From: Leucaena leucocephala
Taxonomy: Eukaryota > Streptophyta > Magnoliopsida > Fabales > Fabaceae
Length of the DNA stretch: 64,000 nt
NCBI GenBank assembly: GCA_037074615.1
Contig: CM073537.1
Span: 17,379,989-17,443,988 of the forward strand
Direction of reading: 5' to 3'
A program made the translations under genes and the position numbers. Of this stretch, positions 24,801 through 37,502 are shown in pieces. The notes below the pieces were generated by a model. It searched no databases. It saw only the letters and a program-made list of their open reading frames with translations, and was not told where the DNA came from. How positions within the stretch are numbered: the first letter of the stretch is position 1; the number at the start of each line of letters is the position of its first letter.

Positions 24801-26871
24801 TTACTTAGATAGGAGGTGATGACATGATAAGAAATTCATTACATCTTTCCTAGTAATGTGAACCCATAGTTTCCTTCACATACCATATGTATTGTAGGAA
24901 ACAGTTGAAAGGCCTAATAAAACAAACCTTTTTCCACGCTTCAGTTGCACTAGCAACTCTCTTTGCTAGTTGAGGGCGCACAGCTTTTCCAACTTCAATA
25001 TCCTGCAGACAAGGAACAAAAAAATTTGGGCTTTTTTGGATCTACTTTAGTTGTTGAGTAACAATACATATTTGCAGGAAAATTTAGGTAAACAGTTTCA
25101 AAGAACTACCACGCCAAAAAAATCCATTTAGATGATTTATTCTGAAAATGATTCTGAAATCTAAGAAAACAGAAAATTAATCTGGATAGTTGGTCCATTA
25201 AAAAAAATTAAAAATAAAAAATAAGTTTTTTTAAAAAATCCTCATGGGAGTCGTATGATGGAAGTGAATATTAAAGGGCTGAAAGTAATGTGATCCGTAA
25301 TTATGACAATTTCATCAACCAAAACTTCTAATTACTAGAATGTTATCGTAAAAATAGATGTTAAAAACCATTATAGTTCTAAATAACTTTAAAAAAATCC
25401 CAGATATACTTTATTGATTTTAAAAAACAATTTTTTTAAAAAAAATAAGCAAACGGGCCCTTAACTTTTTAAAACCATTATATAAAGAATGCATAAGTAG
25501 CAGCGTGCATAAGAAACCGCCCTCCACAAAAACAACTGGGGAAAAACTATGAAAGAATAACAATACAGTCTTCAGAACATACAAGTTACCTACCTGTCTC
25601 TTATGGCGTTGATTCCGATCCTTTAGCTGTTCACAAACTAATTTCAAGTCACAAGTTACATTAAACAAGTCTTCAGCATCTGGATGGAATTCATGGAAAA
25701 TGCTCTTTTCACTAATTCCAAGCTTTAGATCTGCATGAGAATTTTAAGTCGTGTTCAAAACATTCACAGGGTATAGAAGAAAATTTGCCGGCATAAAAGA
25801 AACATACCTTTGAGTATTATCATGATAATCCACTTCATTTCCTGTGCATTTGTCTTTTGAATAAGAGAAGAAAGAACTGAAGTCTTTTCAGCCCTATAAC
25901 AATGGTCAAGAAACAGAAGAACCACAATGAAAAATCTACCATAATTAATAAAGAAGACTGCCTTAGAACCAGAAAAATGTTTTAACATTATTCGATAAAC
26001 TTAAAATAAGATGGTATAACCTGTTTTCACTTGAAGCTAGTTTATCAAGCAAATCATTTAACTCCCTTATTGTCAATCTACCAGATGCCAACCCTTGCCT
26101 ACGCTGCAGCACCTGTGTCTCAAAGAAGAACGTGACATTGGAAACACATTAGTCTTGTTATTATTTTCCTCTTTCATTTATTCACATCAATAAACGATCT
26201 TTTGCTTTTTGTAAAAATACCAAAACAAACTCCTGAAAGCAAGCCCAATAACATGACGGGCATGAAGGATTAAGCGCAAACGTCAACGTGGAGATTAATC
26301 CTTATTAATCTCGTGAGGTGGAAGTGTGGAACACTTCACCTCAAAATGTACATTCAGAAATTTATAGTTCAACTAACGGCGTATTAAGAATATAAATCTC
26401 AAAGTAAATATTCGAGGGAAGAGCTCCATTTCATGAACAGAAAGGAGGACCACAAATCAAGTGAAACAGGCAAACCACATATCGTCAACTGAACAATACG
26501 AAACCATCATGATACCACAAGAAAAGGGGAAACAGAACCTCAGCAGCTATAAGAGAAAAATTTCCGGCATTGACACCAGTCTTTGCACCACCTTTGCGCC
26601 AATTGATGAGGCGTAGAGCGTCCTCGGACTCCCTGGACATCCCAAGAGCGTCAATGAGGGAGGTAGCTAGAACGGACTCCTTGAGGCCATAGGAGCCTCG
26701 TTCTCGGTCGAGATTGGGAAGAATCAAGCGAATAGCACTGAAATAATTTCTGTCTTTGCAGAAGGTATCCAGGAATTTGCGGAACTTGGAGCGCTTCTTG
26801 GCGGACGACTTGCTTCTCTGGGTCCATATGAAGAGGCTGCATAGAACACTGAACTCCGTCTGGTCCGTCAT
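15876..26871 (-). CDS. LIG4: DNA ligase IV (27 exons, 1177 aa)
   Basis: Exons in coding order: 26539-26871, 26021-26112, 25808-25893, 25594-25730, 24928-25002, 24369-24460, 23977-24048, 23175-23254, 23034-23071, 22933-22939, 22598-22753, 22250-22325, 21174-21298, 21041-21075, 20899-20957, 20617-20700, 20105-20200, 19974-20022, 19785-19872, 19409-19612, 18820-18945, 18587-18686, 18398-18500, 17634-17767, 17358-17519, 16960-17115, 15876-16644. They sum to 3534 nt with every phase matching. The protein is the ATP-dependent ligase that seals double-strand breaks in non-homologous end joining with XRCC4. An N-terminal DNA-binding domain (RSKFRKFLDTFCKDRNYF) is followed by nucleotidyltransferase motif I, ECKFDGDR, with adenylated Lys252. 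An OB-fold follows, with EGVVLKDL and WMKLKPEY motifs. Two C-terminal BRCT domains (about 655-745 and 805-915) flank an XRCC4-binding linker (about 755-771). The long basic/acidic tail ends KVSYKDVANELLKDW, as in Arabidopsis LIG4 (about 1219 aa). Intron 6 uses a GC donor; introns 10 and 20 look U12-type. Confidence 0.95.
18946..19408 (-). other. LIG4: Probable U12-type intron 20 of LIG4
   Basis: The donor GTATCCGAG begins like the U12 consensus. TTTTCCTTGAC, a full match to the U12 branch consensus, lies with its A about 9 nt before the acceptor ATTCAG. The junction gives NMMFYFVNVP, as in other plant LIG4 proteins. Confidence 0.7.
22754..22932 (-). other. LIG4: Probable U12-type intron 10 of LIG4
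   Basis: The donor GTATCCTTC matches the minor-spliceosome consensus (RTATCCTT). A branch-like CCCTTGACT lies with its A 15 nt before the acceptor GACTAG, and there is no polypyrimidine tract. Confidence 0.75.
22933..22939 (-). other. LIG4: 7-nt microexon (exon 10) of LIG4
   Basis: On the minus strand the sequence reads TGCAG|TTATGTT|GTATCC. The seven bases encode Leu, Cys and the first base of Tyr. They restore the LCYVAFD motif of plant LIG4 between exon 9 (ends DSDRQ) and exon 11 (starts with the last two bases of the Tyr codon). Without the microexon, exons 9 and 11 are out of frame. Confidence 0.87.
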
Positions 26872-27462
26872 TAGCACGAAACAATCCTACTCAGCCGAGT
26901 CAAGTTTAGAGTTTGAAATGCTTCGGTTTTATACGGAATCGGTCATGTCCTGAAGTGGGTTTTCAATTGAACGAGGGACCACCAAATTTCTCGCTTCTCT
27001 TCTCCTGGCCTATCTTGTACTGAGGATCCCAATCATAGAGCGCGCGACCTGAAAATAAACTTGCTAGGTACGATTCTTTGTTCTCTCTTTTTAAACTACT
27101 TTCCTCCACATTTATTAGAAAAACATACGGAAGAATTACTGTACACTAAACAATGATACCATAAATAAGCAACATAAAACCAATTGTCTTGCCACATATT
27201 ACTTAGTTATTATGAGTTTTTTTTTTAATGATTAAATTAATTATGTGTAATTATACAATAATTCTCTCAAAAATCATTTGTTGGGAGTCAATAAAAAATA
27301 TTAATTAAAAATATACAGTTTATCTCACACACACAAAAAAAAAACTTCTTCATCAGCGTATCAAAATAAAATTAAAATTACTTTGACTCTTGTTTTACTA
27401 AATACTTTTTTCTAACTAGGACCATCTCTCCCATGCCCTTAAATTTTCGTTTCTACTCACTA
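26872..27462. other. 5' flank of LIG4
   Basis: Presumed LIG4 leader and promoter, with a small GC-rich patch (GAGCGCGCGACC) near 27040. The rest is AT-rich. No TATA box or gene is recognised. Confidence 0.5.
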
Positions 27463-29560
27463 AATGAAAAGGCCTTTGATAGGTTAAGATGGGATTTCAT
27501 TGAGGACACCCTAAAAGATATTGGGTTGCCTGCTTCTATGGTCAATGCAGGTGTTATGGAATAGTAAGCCATCTGAACCTTGTGCCCCTAAGAGAGGGAT
27601 TAGACAGGGCGACCCTTTATCGCCCCACATATTTGTACTCTGTATGGAGCATCTTTCTCAAGCAATCACAGGGGAAGTACAGAAATGGAATTGGAAAACT
27701 ATCAAAATGGGGCGACATGATGTTCCTCTTTCCCACTTATTTTTTACAGATGATCTCATTATTTTTGGTAAGAGGCAAGTTAGAAATAACTTGGAGGTTA
27801 AATTGGGAGATCAAGTTATTCCACAAATAGATAAGTTCAAATATTTGGGATCAATTATACAGAAGGATGGTGAAATTTTAGAGGATGTTAATCATAGAAT
27901 TCAAGCTGGGTGGTTTAAATGGAGAAAAGCTACTAGGATTATATATGATCGGAAAGTACCAGATAAATTAAAAGGAAAGTTTTATCTCACTGCTATAAGA
28001 CCAGCAATGCTTTATGGAAGTGAATGTTGGGCTTTAAAAGGACAGCAAGAGCATAAAGTTGGGGTAGCTGAGATGAGGATGTTGAGATGGATGTGTGGAC
28101 ATACAAGAAAAGATAAGATTCGTAATGAACAAATTCGGGGAAGAGTTGGAGTGGCATCTATTAAGGAGAAAATGGTAGAGAACCGTCTTAGGTGGTTTGG
28201 ACACGTACAAAGAAGGCCAAGGGATGCGCCAGTGAGGAGGGTGGATCAAATCGTATGGAGCCCGGTTAAAAGGAATAGAGGAAGGCCAAAGAAAACGCTC
28301 AACGAGGTCATTGAGCGAGATCTCCTGGTCAATAACTTAACCAAGGATTCAGTTTTTGATAGAGCACAATGGCGTCGTATGATCCATGTAGCCGACCCCA
28401 TTTAATGGGATAAGGCTTTGTTGTTGTTGTTGTCGTTGATCTCATTATTTTTGGTCATGCCTCTACTGACCATTTGGAGATGATTAAGAGAACTCTTCAT
28501 TTCTTTTGTCAATCTTCTAGCCACAAGATTAGTCAAGCTAAAACCAAGATCTATTTTTCAAAAAATGCCCATCCAACTGCTAGGCACGCCATCTGTCAAT
28601 ATCTGAGCTATCATAACACTGAGGCTCTAGGTAAGTACTTGGGTGTTCCATTGATTACCGACAGAGTTGCCTCAAGCACCTATAAATATATACTTGAACG
28701 AATCAATTCTAAGCTTGTAGGCTGGAAATGTCTCTCTCTTTCACTAGCTGGTCGTTTTACTCTAGCCAAGTCAATGCTCTCGACTGTTCCTATTTGCATA
28801 ATGCAAAGTACCTTGCTTCCTTCTTACTGTTGCAATGAAATTGAAAAAATTATAAGGAAATTTATCTGGGTTTACACCGATGAACAGAGAGGCATCAATC
28901 TAGTCAAGTGGAGTGGACTTTGTCAGCCTTTGCAGAATGGTGGCGGTGGGATTTTCCGAATTGAATCACAGAACAAGGCTTTTATGTATAAGCTGGTGTA
29001 TCAAATTTTCTCTCAGCCTAATGCTCTCTGAGTCAAGCTGCTTAAAGGTAAATATGGGGTCAATAATACAATATCTCCCATTGCAAAACGAAGCTCTTCT
29101 TACTTCTGGAAAGGCATAACAAAACTCTGGCAAGATACTTCATTTCATGAAAAATGGAAGCCTGGAGATGGACAGAAGATAAAATTTTGGTCAGATTATT
29201 GGGTGGGTACGTGACTTTCGTCCCTTAAAAAATGTTTCATTTGCTCCGATCCCTGAAGCTGAACTTTCAATGCTTGTATCTCACTATACTGATGTAAATA
29301 GAGGCTGAAAACGATAATTATTCACTCACTTGCTTCCCCTAAATGTTGTTCAGGAGATCTTAATGACCCGGATTGAAAAGCCTTTTAGTAGTCCTTCGTG
29401 CATTTGGTTCATTGGCTTACTCAGAAACTCACAAAGTCACAGACCCAAGAATGGATCTTACTTAGAAGATTGGTTTCTGCATAACTTGTTGGAAATTATG
29501 GGAAGTCAGAAGCCACAGAATTTTTACAGTATGAGATATGTACGAAAGAGAGTATACTGA
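27463..29560 (+). mobile_element. L1-type LINE remnant (RT and zf-RVT), interrupted by an RTE insertion
   Basis: Reverse-transcriptase pieces of an L1-clade element: EKAFDRLRWDFIEDTL (27466 on), a frameshift or deletion near 27550, then RGIRQGDPLSPHIFVLCMEHL and the catalytic FTDDLIIFG. After the nested insertion it resumes at 28456 as HASTDHLEMIKRTLHFFCQ, KYLGVPLI and LSLAGRFTLAKSMLS, with a stop near 29029. A zf-RVT-like section (YFWKGITKLWQD, GDGQKIKFWSDYW) follows to about 29200 and a weaker tail to about 29560. The element is 5'-truncated and broken by stops and frameshifts, so it cannot be active. Its own target duplication was not found. Confidence 0.9.
27770..28436 (+). mobile_element. 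Nested 5'-truncated RTE-clade LINE (667 bp)
   Basis: It encodes the C-terminal part of an RTE reverse transcriptase, still open: KYLGSIIQKDGEILEDVNHR, KLKGKFYLTAIRPAMLYGSE, AEMRMLRWMCGHTRKDKIRN and RLRWFGHVQRRP, with a stop at 28403-28405. It ends in GGGATAAGGCTTTG plus TTG repeats, the simple-repeat 3' tail typical of RTE elements. The 19-bp sequence at 27751-27769 is repeated exactly at 28437-28455, giving a target-site duplication. The insertion lies just after the FTDDLIIFG motif of the host L1 and happens to keep frame across the left junction. Confidence 0.92.
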
Positions 29561-30556
29561 TTACCGTTACAGTAGTTAAGCATACTGTAAAGAGTTTTTC
29601 TACTTATAGTAGCTTATTACACTTGCCACACACAGTATGTATTGTTTTCTTCTGGTTTTTATGTAGTCTTCTAATTTTGATTTTATTGATCCAAATGTAA
29701 TCATACGCCATTTCAAGAAGTGAGGGTATATAATAAAATTTAGAAGTACCGGTATCTTTCTCGGAGTATTTTTTCCTACTAAATATACAAGGTTATTTGA
29801 GGTAATCATGTTCGAAATATAGTTGAGTACTAAATTTAAATATTTTTTTTAATAAAAATTTAAATATTGATTCTTTACTTTGTGAGGGATTAGTCTCTTC
29901 TATTAGACTTGTAGAGTTGGTTGGGCATGTTTAATTTATTTTATAGAAATCAAACATGTTCTCGAGTTCCGACTAACATATGAAACCCTGGCTCGTTGTA
30001 ATGTACTGGACCTTTGTGCATACACAATATTGGGCCCTTATACGTTAGTTGGAACTTTTTAACATCCAAGAAAATCTCCTTTTTTGTTAACAAGAAAAAA
30101 AGAAGGAAAAATCCCTTATGGCCCCTAAAAGTGCGTGCGGGTGGAAAGGTCATCGCGTCGTGAAAGGGAGAAAGAAACGTTTCAGGAAAAAATAAGATAT
30201 TCTTTTAACTTTTAAACAATATCTATTATGTTTTTGTTATATTATTCAGTTTTAATTCTCTTGGCTGAAATTATAATATCGTATAAAATAAATGTTGATG
30301 GAAAATAATTACTGTTATTGATACATAATGATATATATATAATATGCCACACTATTAATAAACTATGAATGGTCCTGCCAAGTGGCGTGTTTTGGTGATG
30401 AGGAAAAAATCCTCCCACATGTCAAAAAATATATTTTTTTAATTTAAAAAATTAGCAAAAAATCTCTTATTAAAAATTTTATTGATGAAAATGATCTGAT
30501 ATATTTTGTTTATATAGAGTACCCATACTCTAATTTAGATCTTTCTTATAACTAAC
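29561..30556. other. Intergenic, no feature recognised
   Basis: AT-rich sequence after the LINE remnant. No coding, RNA or repeat signal could be supported. Confidence 0.5.
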
Positions 30557-30752
30557 GGGAGTTGGTCTGAGTGATAAGCGGTACGGTATCATTTAAGCGA
30601 GGTCTTAAATTTGAGCCTTGACGTATGCAGAAAATTTCCGTTAGGAGACTCACCCACCATAGCCAGGTGCGCGACGCGGGTCGAATCTGAATATAATCGG
30701 GGCAAAACTCTGATGAATTGGGTGGACAACCAACAAAAAAATGTCTTCCTTG
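30557..30752 (+). mobile_element. tRNA-derived SINE
   Basis: It begins GGGAGTTGGTCTGAGTGATA, which contains a pol III A-box-like TGGTCTGAGTGA. About 40 bp later comes a B-box-like AAATTTGAGCC. A tRNA-unrelated body follows (AGACTCACCCACCATAGCC), then an A-rich end after CTTCCTTG. There is no clover-leaf, so it is not a tRNA gene. No clear target duplication was found. Confidence 0.7.
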
Positions 30753-33700
30753 TAAAAAAAAATAATAACAGGGACTTTTTATTAATTTTTCTCTCAGTCT
30801 TTTGAATCGAAGATGCATTGGTAGATATTTAAGTAGGAGACAATTTGACAATCTAGACGGCTTTGATCGGTGACTTATATTTAAAAAAAGAAAAGAAAAA
30901 TATTTAATAAATAAAATGTTTGAGACTGGAGTACAATATATGAGAAAAAAATGTTTCTTGTTTTTTTTAAATTAAGAGCAATATGAAAGATGAGATGATT
31001 GAGCTTTTCAAAGAAGAGAGATAGATGATAAATCCCAATATGGAACATAGGAATATATAGATAGATAGGAAGAAGTTGTAAGTGTTTAGTTGGAGGAATG
31101 AAGTAAAGTTGAGATGAAGGTTCTCCAGTTTTGAAAAAGAAGGAATGGGAGGATATATGGTCCCCAACACAACATGAGTGTTGTTGCTTTGTAAGGATGC
31201 GCCTTGTTGCCCAAATGGCTCGCTGTGTTAGACAGTGACTCAAGTTCAAAGGCGTCACATGTGAATATGGTGGCCCAACTATGCCTTCAAAGGTCACTTA
31301 TTTGGAATGAATGCCATTTAACTCTATTCCAACACATTCTCAGTTTCCATGCCCTAAAAATACAGTTTCTCCATCAACCAAGGTTAATCTAACAAGCCGG
31401 TAAAGGTTTTGTTTATAACCTACGAGATTAAAATTTTAAATCTCATTTATCAATATAAAAAATTTATTAATAGCTAATATATAATTATTTCTATAAATAT
31501 TTTTTAAATTTTAAAACATATTTTAGTTTTTATGAGTCATCGGGCCCAAATCACTCCATTTTTTTTACAAAAAAATTATAGTCTCTTTTTTTTATTTTTA
31601 ATTAGAAGATTAAGCACTAACAATTTAAAATTAAATTTGTATCACATACACTATATGTCACAACTCACGAGGCTATTAGCAGTTTTATAGATAATATATA
31701 GGCTGATCTTTCAAAGAATGGGTGAAGGAATTGAGAATTGAAATGCCTCAACTCCACACATTAATATTTTTTTTTATTTTTTTTAAAATAGGTTCTATTA
31801 GCTTGATTTAAATAAGTGTTTAAATTAGCTTATTTTAAATAATATTACGTTGTATGAAGCAAATATGTGTAAGGGGTTTATTTCATAAAGCATAAAAGAG
31901 ATTGTTATTTAAAATTAAAATTATAGGACAGTCTTCTTAATTGTGGAATTAATTAGTGGTAGCAATGTGATGACCACAAGTGAGTAGAGCATTTTGCTTC
32001 TCACTTAATGACCGTTTTTTCAGGTTGCATTGAGTAACTATCGTTTTCAACGGTAACAACTAACAAACTTAAATCTGCAGGAATTGCACCAATACTTTTG
32101 TTGATGCCCAGAAAAAGCCGTGATCTCTGAACCTATTTATTTCTCACCTGACCTTGTTCCAAACCTCTAAATAACTTGAGGACGATGATGAAACTTTCAA
32201 AAAACAGGAAGGAGTCTTGACCACAATGAGCACCTCAAACAAGAGTTTCAAATTCTAAACTAAATCTGTCCCTCCACTCGTTAAAATGATACACTATTAA
32301 TGGGGTATTTTTTATATAAAAATTTTTAGAGGAGTTAAATCCCGAAACTTATTAAAATCATGATATATTTCTAAATTTAAAAAACACTTATAGAAGTATT
32401 TACATATCGCCTATCAATAAGATTCTTACATAAATAACAAAATTTGAATACACGATTTTGTGAATTTTATGAGTCATTTATTGGTATTAGAGGTATTTTA
32501 ATTTTGACATGTGAGCAATATTTTGAAAAAAAAAGACATAAAAAAACACCATGGGTTTAACTCTTGTAATTGATCATGGAAGGAATTTAAAAGAGTTCAT
32601 AATCTCTTTTTGGCAACAACAAAAAATCATAATTTTATATAAATTTATTATACGCAAAAATCTTTTCTCTAAAGTTTATTTTTTAAAAATATTTTCTTTC
32701 ACCAATCATATGATTTTAAATCACTTTTTTCTAAAATTTATTTTCTAAAAATTAATCTACGAACACCTTTACACTATTAAAGTAACACCCTTCTAAATAC
32801 TAATAAACACTCCCATAAACCTTGATTGTGATGGATCAAGTGTTGTGATTAAGTCATGACATCCCTATGGTTGAAATAATCATTTTAATTCATCAAAACC
32901 TCCTCATCCTCTATTTGGTATATAATTATTACTCATTTTCATTTTTATATTTTGAATCACTAAAATTAAAACACTCATCATGCAAGTTAGTATAAAAAAT
33001 GGTATTATATTTCATGCTAGACCATTAAACAGGGCCATGATGAATTTTAAGATATGATACTATATTGGACTAAAAAAATAAAGAAGATATAATAATAATA
33101 ATAATACTATTATTATTATTATAGGTTGTTTATGGAATGTTATCCTAGTTTATTCATGTTGATAACATAAGGAACAAGCAGGGCATTAATTGGGGATTGA
33201 AAAGCTTTTAGGGTCACACGCTAAGTATAGAATTATGAAAAACATTTAATATTAGGGTTTTATCCATCTTCAATGGCTAAAGATAAGGTCCTACCAAGTC
33301 ACCAATCGGTAAGGATAAGGTCCTATATACCAAACATCAACCATTTTATCAGGACGTAATTCATATGTATCATCTAATATTTGTCCACGTCCTCTCCCCC
33401 CCTACACACAATAATTTATTTTATTTTATTTTATACATGATTCATTATTTTTCATTTATCACATTAAATTATAATATGTGTCGTGCGTACTATATATACT
33501 TTATTAGCCATTCTATGAATTTATTCAATCATTTTATCATTGAATTCGATTTAATTATTTTGCATATTTTTTAATTTAAGGTATTATATTTATTACTAGG
33601 GTTGACACAATTTTTTATTTATTAAATTTGTATAAATTTTAGTTTTAATATATAAATGATCCGTATTTTTATTAAATTATAAGGATATATTTTGTTAGAA

Positions 33701-33955
33701 TGAAAGAAATTTGATAGATTAAAATTTATAATTTAAAATTTGAAATCAAAATGAATAAAAAATTAAGGGATGAAAGATATATTTATTATTTTCTGATCTT
33801 TAAGATAAACATAGGCATAGGCTTTTACCATTTGTTAAATTGTGGTCTCCACAAAAAATTCCAACAGCCTTATCTTTATCCACGGGAATAAAGATTGAAG
33901 GTTTAGTTTTTTATGAGCATATTGTATTCCTTGCATGAGAAATTCCTGATAATAT
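30753..33955. other. AT-rich intergenic DNA
   Basis: No gene is supported. A block of more normal composition at about 31190-31390 has no recognisable product. A trinucleotide palindrome lies at about 33088-33122. Confidence 0.5.
33088..33122. repeat. (AAT)n/(ATT)n perfect hairpin
   Basis: Five ATA/AAT units, a short ACT centre, then the matching ATT units form an almost perfect inverted repeat of about 35 bp, a microsatellite able to extrude a hairpin. Confidence 0.6.
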
Positions 33956-35334
33956 CACGGTTAAAAAAAAAAGATTTTTTAAATCGGTTAAAAATATATT
34001 TCTACACCAGACTTTAATCTAGTGTAGAAACAGCCCGTGTAAAAAGTTTAATATTCTACACCGGTTGTATATGACCGGTGTAAATAATCAGCTTTTTTAA
34101 ATCGGTTATTCCATACAACCGGTTTAAAAAGTAATGTCAAAATAAAATAAAATTCAGAATAAAAAAATTCTAGGTCCAAAATTATTTCCTTCTTCGTCAC
34201 AAATCTGAAGGAGGAGGAGAGTGATGAAGAATAATAAGTACATGTAAAATGCAAGCAGAGAACAAAAAAGAAGAAGAAAGAAAAAGCCAAAGAACCTAGA
34301 AACGAAAGAAACAAAAACTTAGATATATACGAAGAAATGAAAACCCATAAACGTCGTCACCTAATTGAAGATATCACAAAAATATCGTCACAATTCCTTT
34401 TGGTTACCTGCTCAAAAGTAAACAAAAATATATTTAAACAGAACCCAGAAATGAATGAGATAAAAACCCAAATATATATACAAAAACGAAAACCTAGAAA
34501 CGCCGTTACCTAATTAAAGATATCATAGAAACATCGTCACAATTCCTCCGACTTACTCAGTTAAAAGTGAACAGAAATATATTTAAACAAAATCGAGAAA
34601 GAAAGGAACAAAAAAATAGACACCCACCATTGCAGATCTGGGTCTTATTCTTTGGCGAGCTTTAGAGGCTACAACGACTGATTTCAACAATAGAGAACGA
34701 CGAGTACAGGTATGAGTCATCGCATATCTAGGTCTTATTCTTCGGCTAGCTTTAGACGGTGTGTTACGAAGGTGGAGCTTCCTGTCACTATGTGTTCCCC
34801 CTTGTCTAGTTTTCTCTATGAACGACGATATGATTTGTGAAGATAGGGAATCGTAAAAAATTAACGCTTTTTGTTAGATTTTTAATAGCAAAGACAGTCT
34901 ATACCGGATGTAATTCTATCAGCTGTAGATAAGAATGGTTTAAAAATATGCTTTTTAAAGCCCCATTTTTAAATATTTTATCTTATTTACAAAAATGCCA
35001 CCGGTCATGACTTTTTACAACGATCCTATTTTACGACCGGTGTAAATATTTTATCTTATTTATAAAAATACCACCGGTAATGACTTTTTACAGCGATCAT
35101 TACTTTTTACAGCAGTCATATTTTACGACCGGTGTAAATATTTCATTTTATTTACAAAAATACCACCGATCATGACTTTTTACAGCGGTCATTACTTTTT
35201 ACAGCGGTCATATTTTACGACTGGTGTAAATATTTCATCTTATTTATAAAAATGCCACCGGTCATTTTTTTTAAACCGTCTCCGCAATGACCGATTTAAA
35301 AATAGGGTTTTAAAAAGTCTATTTTTCAGTAGTG
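33956..35334. mobile_element. Non-autonomous CACTA-like element (1379 bp)
   Basis: The right end, read inward on the minus strand, is CACTACTGAAAAATAGAC. The left end is CACGGTTAAAAAAAAAAG. Both run inward to a shared TTTAAATCGG motif. The flanking 3 bp are TAT on both sides (33953-33955 and 35335-35337), as expected for CACTA (En/Spm) transposition. Subterminal ACCGGTGTAAA and TACACCGG motifs recur in both orientations, with a tandem block of about 75 bp at 34990-35270. The interior has an imperfect direct duplication of about 150 bp (34308-34455 and 34456-34610). No transposase is present. Confidence 0.8.
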
Positions 35335-35337
35335 TAT

Positions 35338-37502
35338 ACAAAATTTAAGCCCATTAAAAAAATAAAAATCTAATAAAATATTTTGAACAAATATTACAAC
35401 AATTATTAAATCGAATAGAAAATATGTAATCAAAATATTCAACGTCGTCTTTTAATTAAAATCTTATATCCAAACACACCGACGTAGACTCAGCTTATAG
35501 ATAGGGATACCCTAAGGAGAGATAAAAAATACACACGAATTATTTTTTTGATTGAATATGTATAATATATATTAATGTTTTGTTTCCATGGAAAATTTGA
35601 CATGTGTGGGTAAAAACAGTATGATTGTTGGGTAGAATCAGTTGATATTTTGGAGGATATACCAGAAATACTGAAACCAGTTGGATATTTTGAGGAAATA
35701 TCTAAAAAGAAAAGGACAATTAATATGCTATGGTCTCACTTTATTTTTGAGTCACGTATATATATATATATATATATATCCTCTTCAAAATTATTATTTT
35801 TTGTTTTCTTAAATATAATTGAAAGTATGTTTCCTACATATGTAACAATATTATTAGATATTTTTTTTTACCTATACATGATTCTTAAATATAATTCTCG
35901 TTCTATTGTTTTTTTTTAATTTATTTTAATATTCAGTCGTCAGAATTTTCAGTTGTCCTTCTTCTCATGTTTAACGTACGTAACCAATTATAACATGCTA
36001 AAAAATAATTAAAAATATTAAAATTATCATAAATTTTAAATAAATTTTAATATTAATTTTATTAACTATACTAAATTATATTTTTATTCATGTTTACTCT
36101 CTTTTATTATTTTTATTAAACATTGAAGTATATAATTAATATTATTTAAAATTAAATAAGGGCCTTATAAAAATATCAATGGCACTTGTTATGCTATTAA
36201 TTTTTGGTTTGACATTAATAAATCGACAAAAAAATTTGTATTTATTTCAATTTAATTTATACATCACTCCTCGTAATCGCATTTGGGAACGAAATTTGAT
36301 ATTAAGACAGACTATAAAATCTGAGTTAAAGCTTCGATTATGTTTTTTTATGCAAAATCATACATAAAATCCTGCTAAACATTATTTAGGGAGATTATTT
36401 ACGTATTAATCAAAGCTTGAAGGGTATATGATTGATAGTTGGGAGCTATATAAACATATTCAAAACCCTGAGATTTATTATTAAATTATAAAAGTTAAGT
36501 GAGTTATTGTCACATAACCCAGATTGTATAGAAATTCCGTTTAATTTAACTTTTTTTATTTGTATATAGCTGAAAATCTAATTTGTGAGGGGGCATTTGA
36601 TTCCTCTGGCAACTTTAAATAATTAACAAAAAGAATTTCCCAAGAAATAACGCCACCGCCTTGCAGCTGAAAGGAATTAACTATTACCGCATGGAAAAAT
36701 TAATCTGTCAATAACCGAATTAACTGACTTCTCCCGGGCAATTAGAAACCATTCATCTCTATATTTGTTAATGAAAATTGGAAAACATAATTAAAAGGAC
36801 TGTCAAGCAAAATCATAAGCAATCTTGAGGGGCAGTCTTTTATTTTTTTCTTCTTTAAAAAATGCTAACAACTAATGGAAATATTGTTAGAATTCAATTC
36901 ATCATTTTTCTTAGGTGAGGAGAGGGTTGAACAACTCAATATCTTATTTTATTTTACGGTATTTTTATATGGTTAAAGATACTCTTCTTCATTCTCTTTA
37001 TATAAAATATTCAACGATTTTCACACAAATTAAAAATAGTTGAAATTATTAATTTTTTTAAAACTAAGTTTTTCAATGAAGTTTATTAAATTAAACTAAT
37101 ACAGGGTTATCTTTTTATAGTTAAAAGGACTAAGAAAGAGTAAATAATTGATAATTTTATAAGGGTGTAAAACAATCTGTTATTAAAAAAAAAAAGAAAA
37201 ATGTTGAAGGACAAAAGAGGGTGGAATAGCAAAGGAGATAAGAGGCGAAAGAAACCAAAAAAGCTAAAATCATTGCAGAGGGGAGAGATCCAAAAGGCCC
37301 CCTCTTACCTTGATACACGTGAATTCTCAACTAGTTCCTTACCCTATTCCACGTAAGCCCTGAGAATCTAGTGTCCCCAATAAGATTCTGCCACCTCAGC
37401 AGATAAGGAACCTTTTCCAGAAACCCCATACGAGGCTTTGCAGGCCCTATTATTGCTGCATATCGGCTGCCTTCCCCATCAACCCACCCCTATGCATACT
37501 TA
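35338..37502. other. AT-rich intergenic DNA
   Basis: It contains a (TA)n microsatellite at about 35757-35780. A block of normal composition at about 37200-37490, just before MITE copy 2, includes an ACACGTGA G-box. No gene is recognised. Confidence 0.5.

Noticed and set aside
27521..28405. A single 294-codon gene for a reverse transcriptase
   Set aside because: It is a chimera of L1 and RTE sequence across an insertion junction marked by a 19-bp target duplication.
30557..30640. tRNA gene
   Set aside because: A- and B-box-like motifs are present, but there is no acceptor stem or clover-leaf, and the sequence continues into a SINE body.
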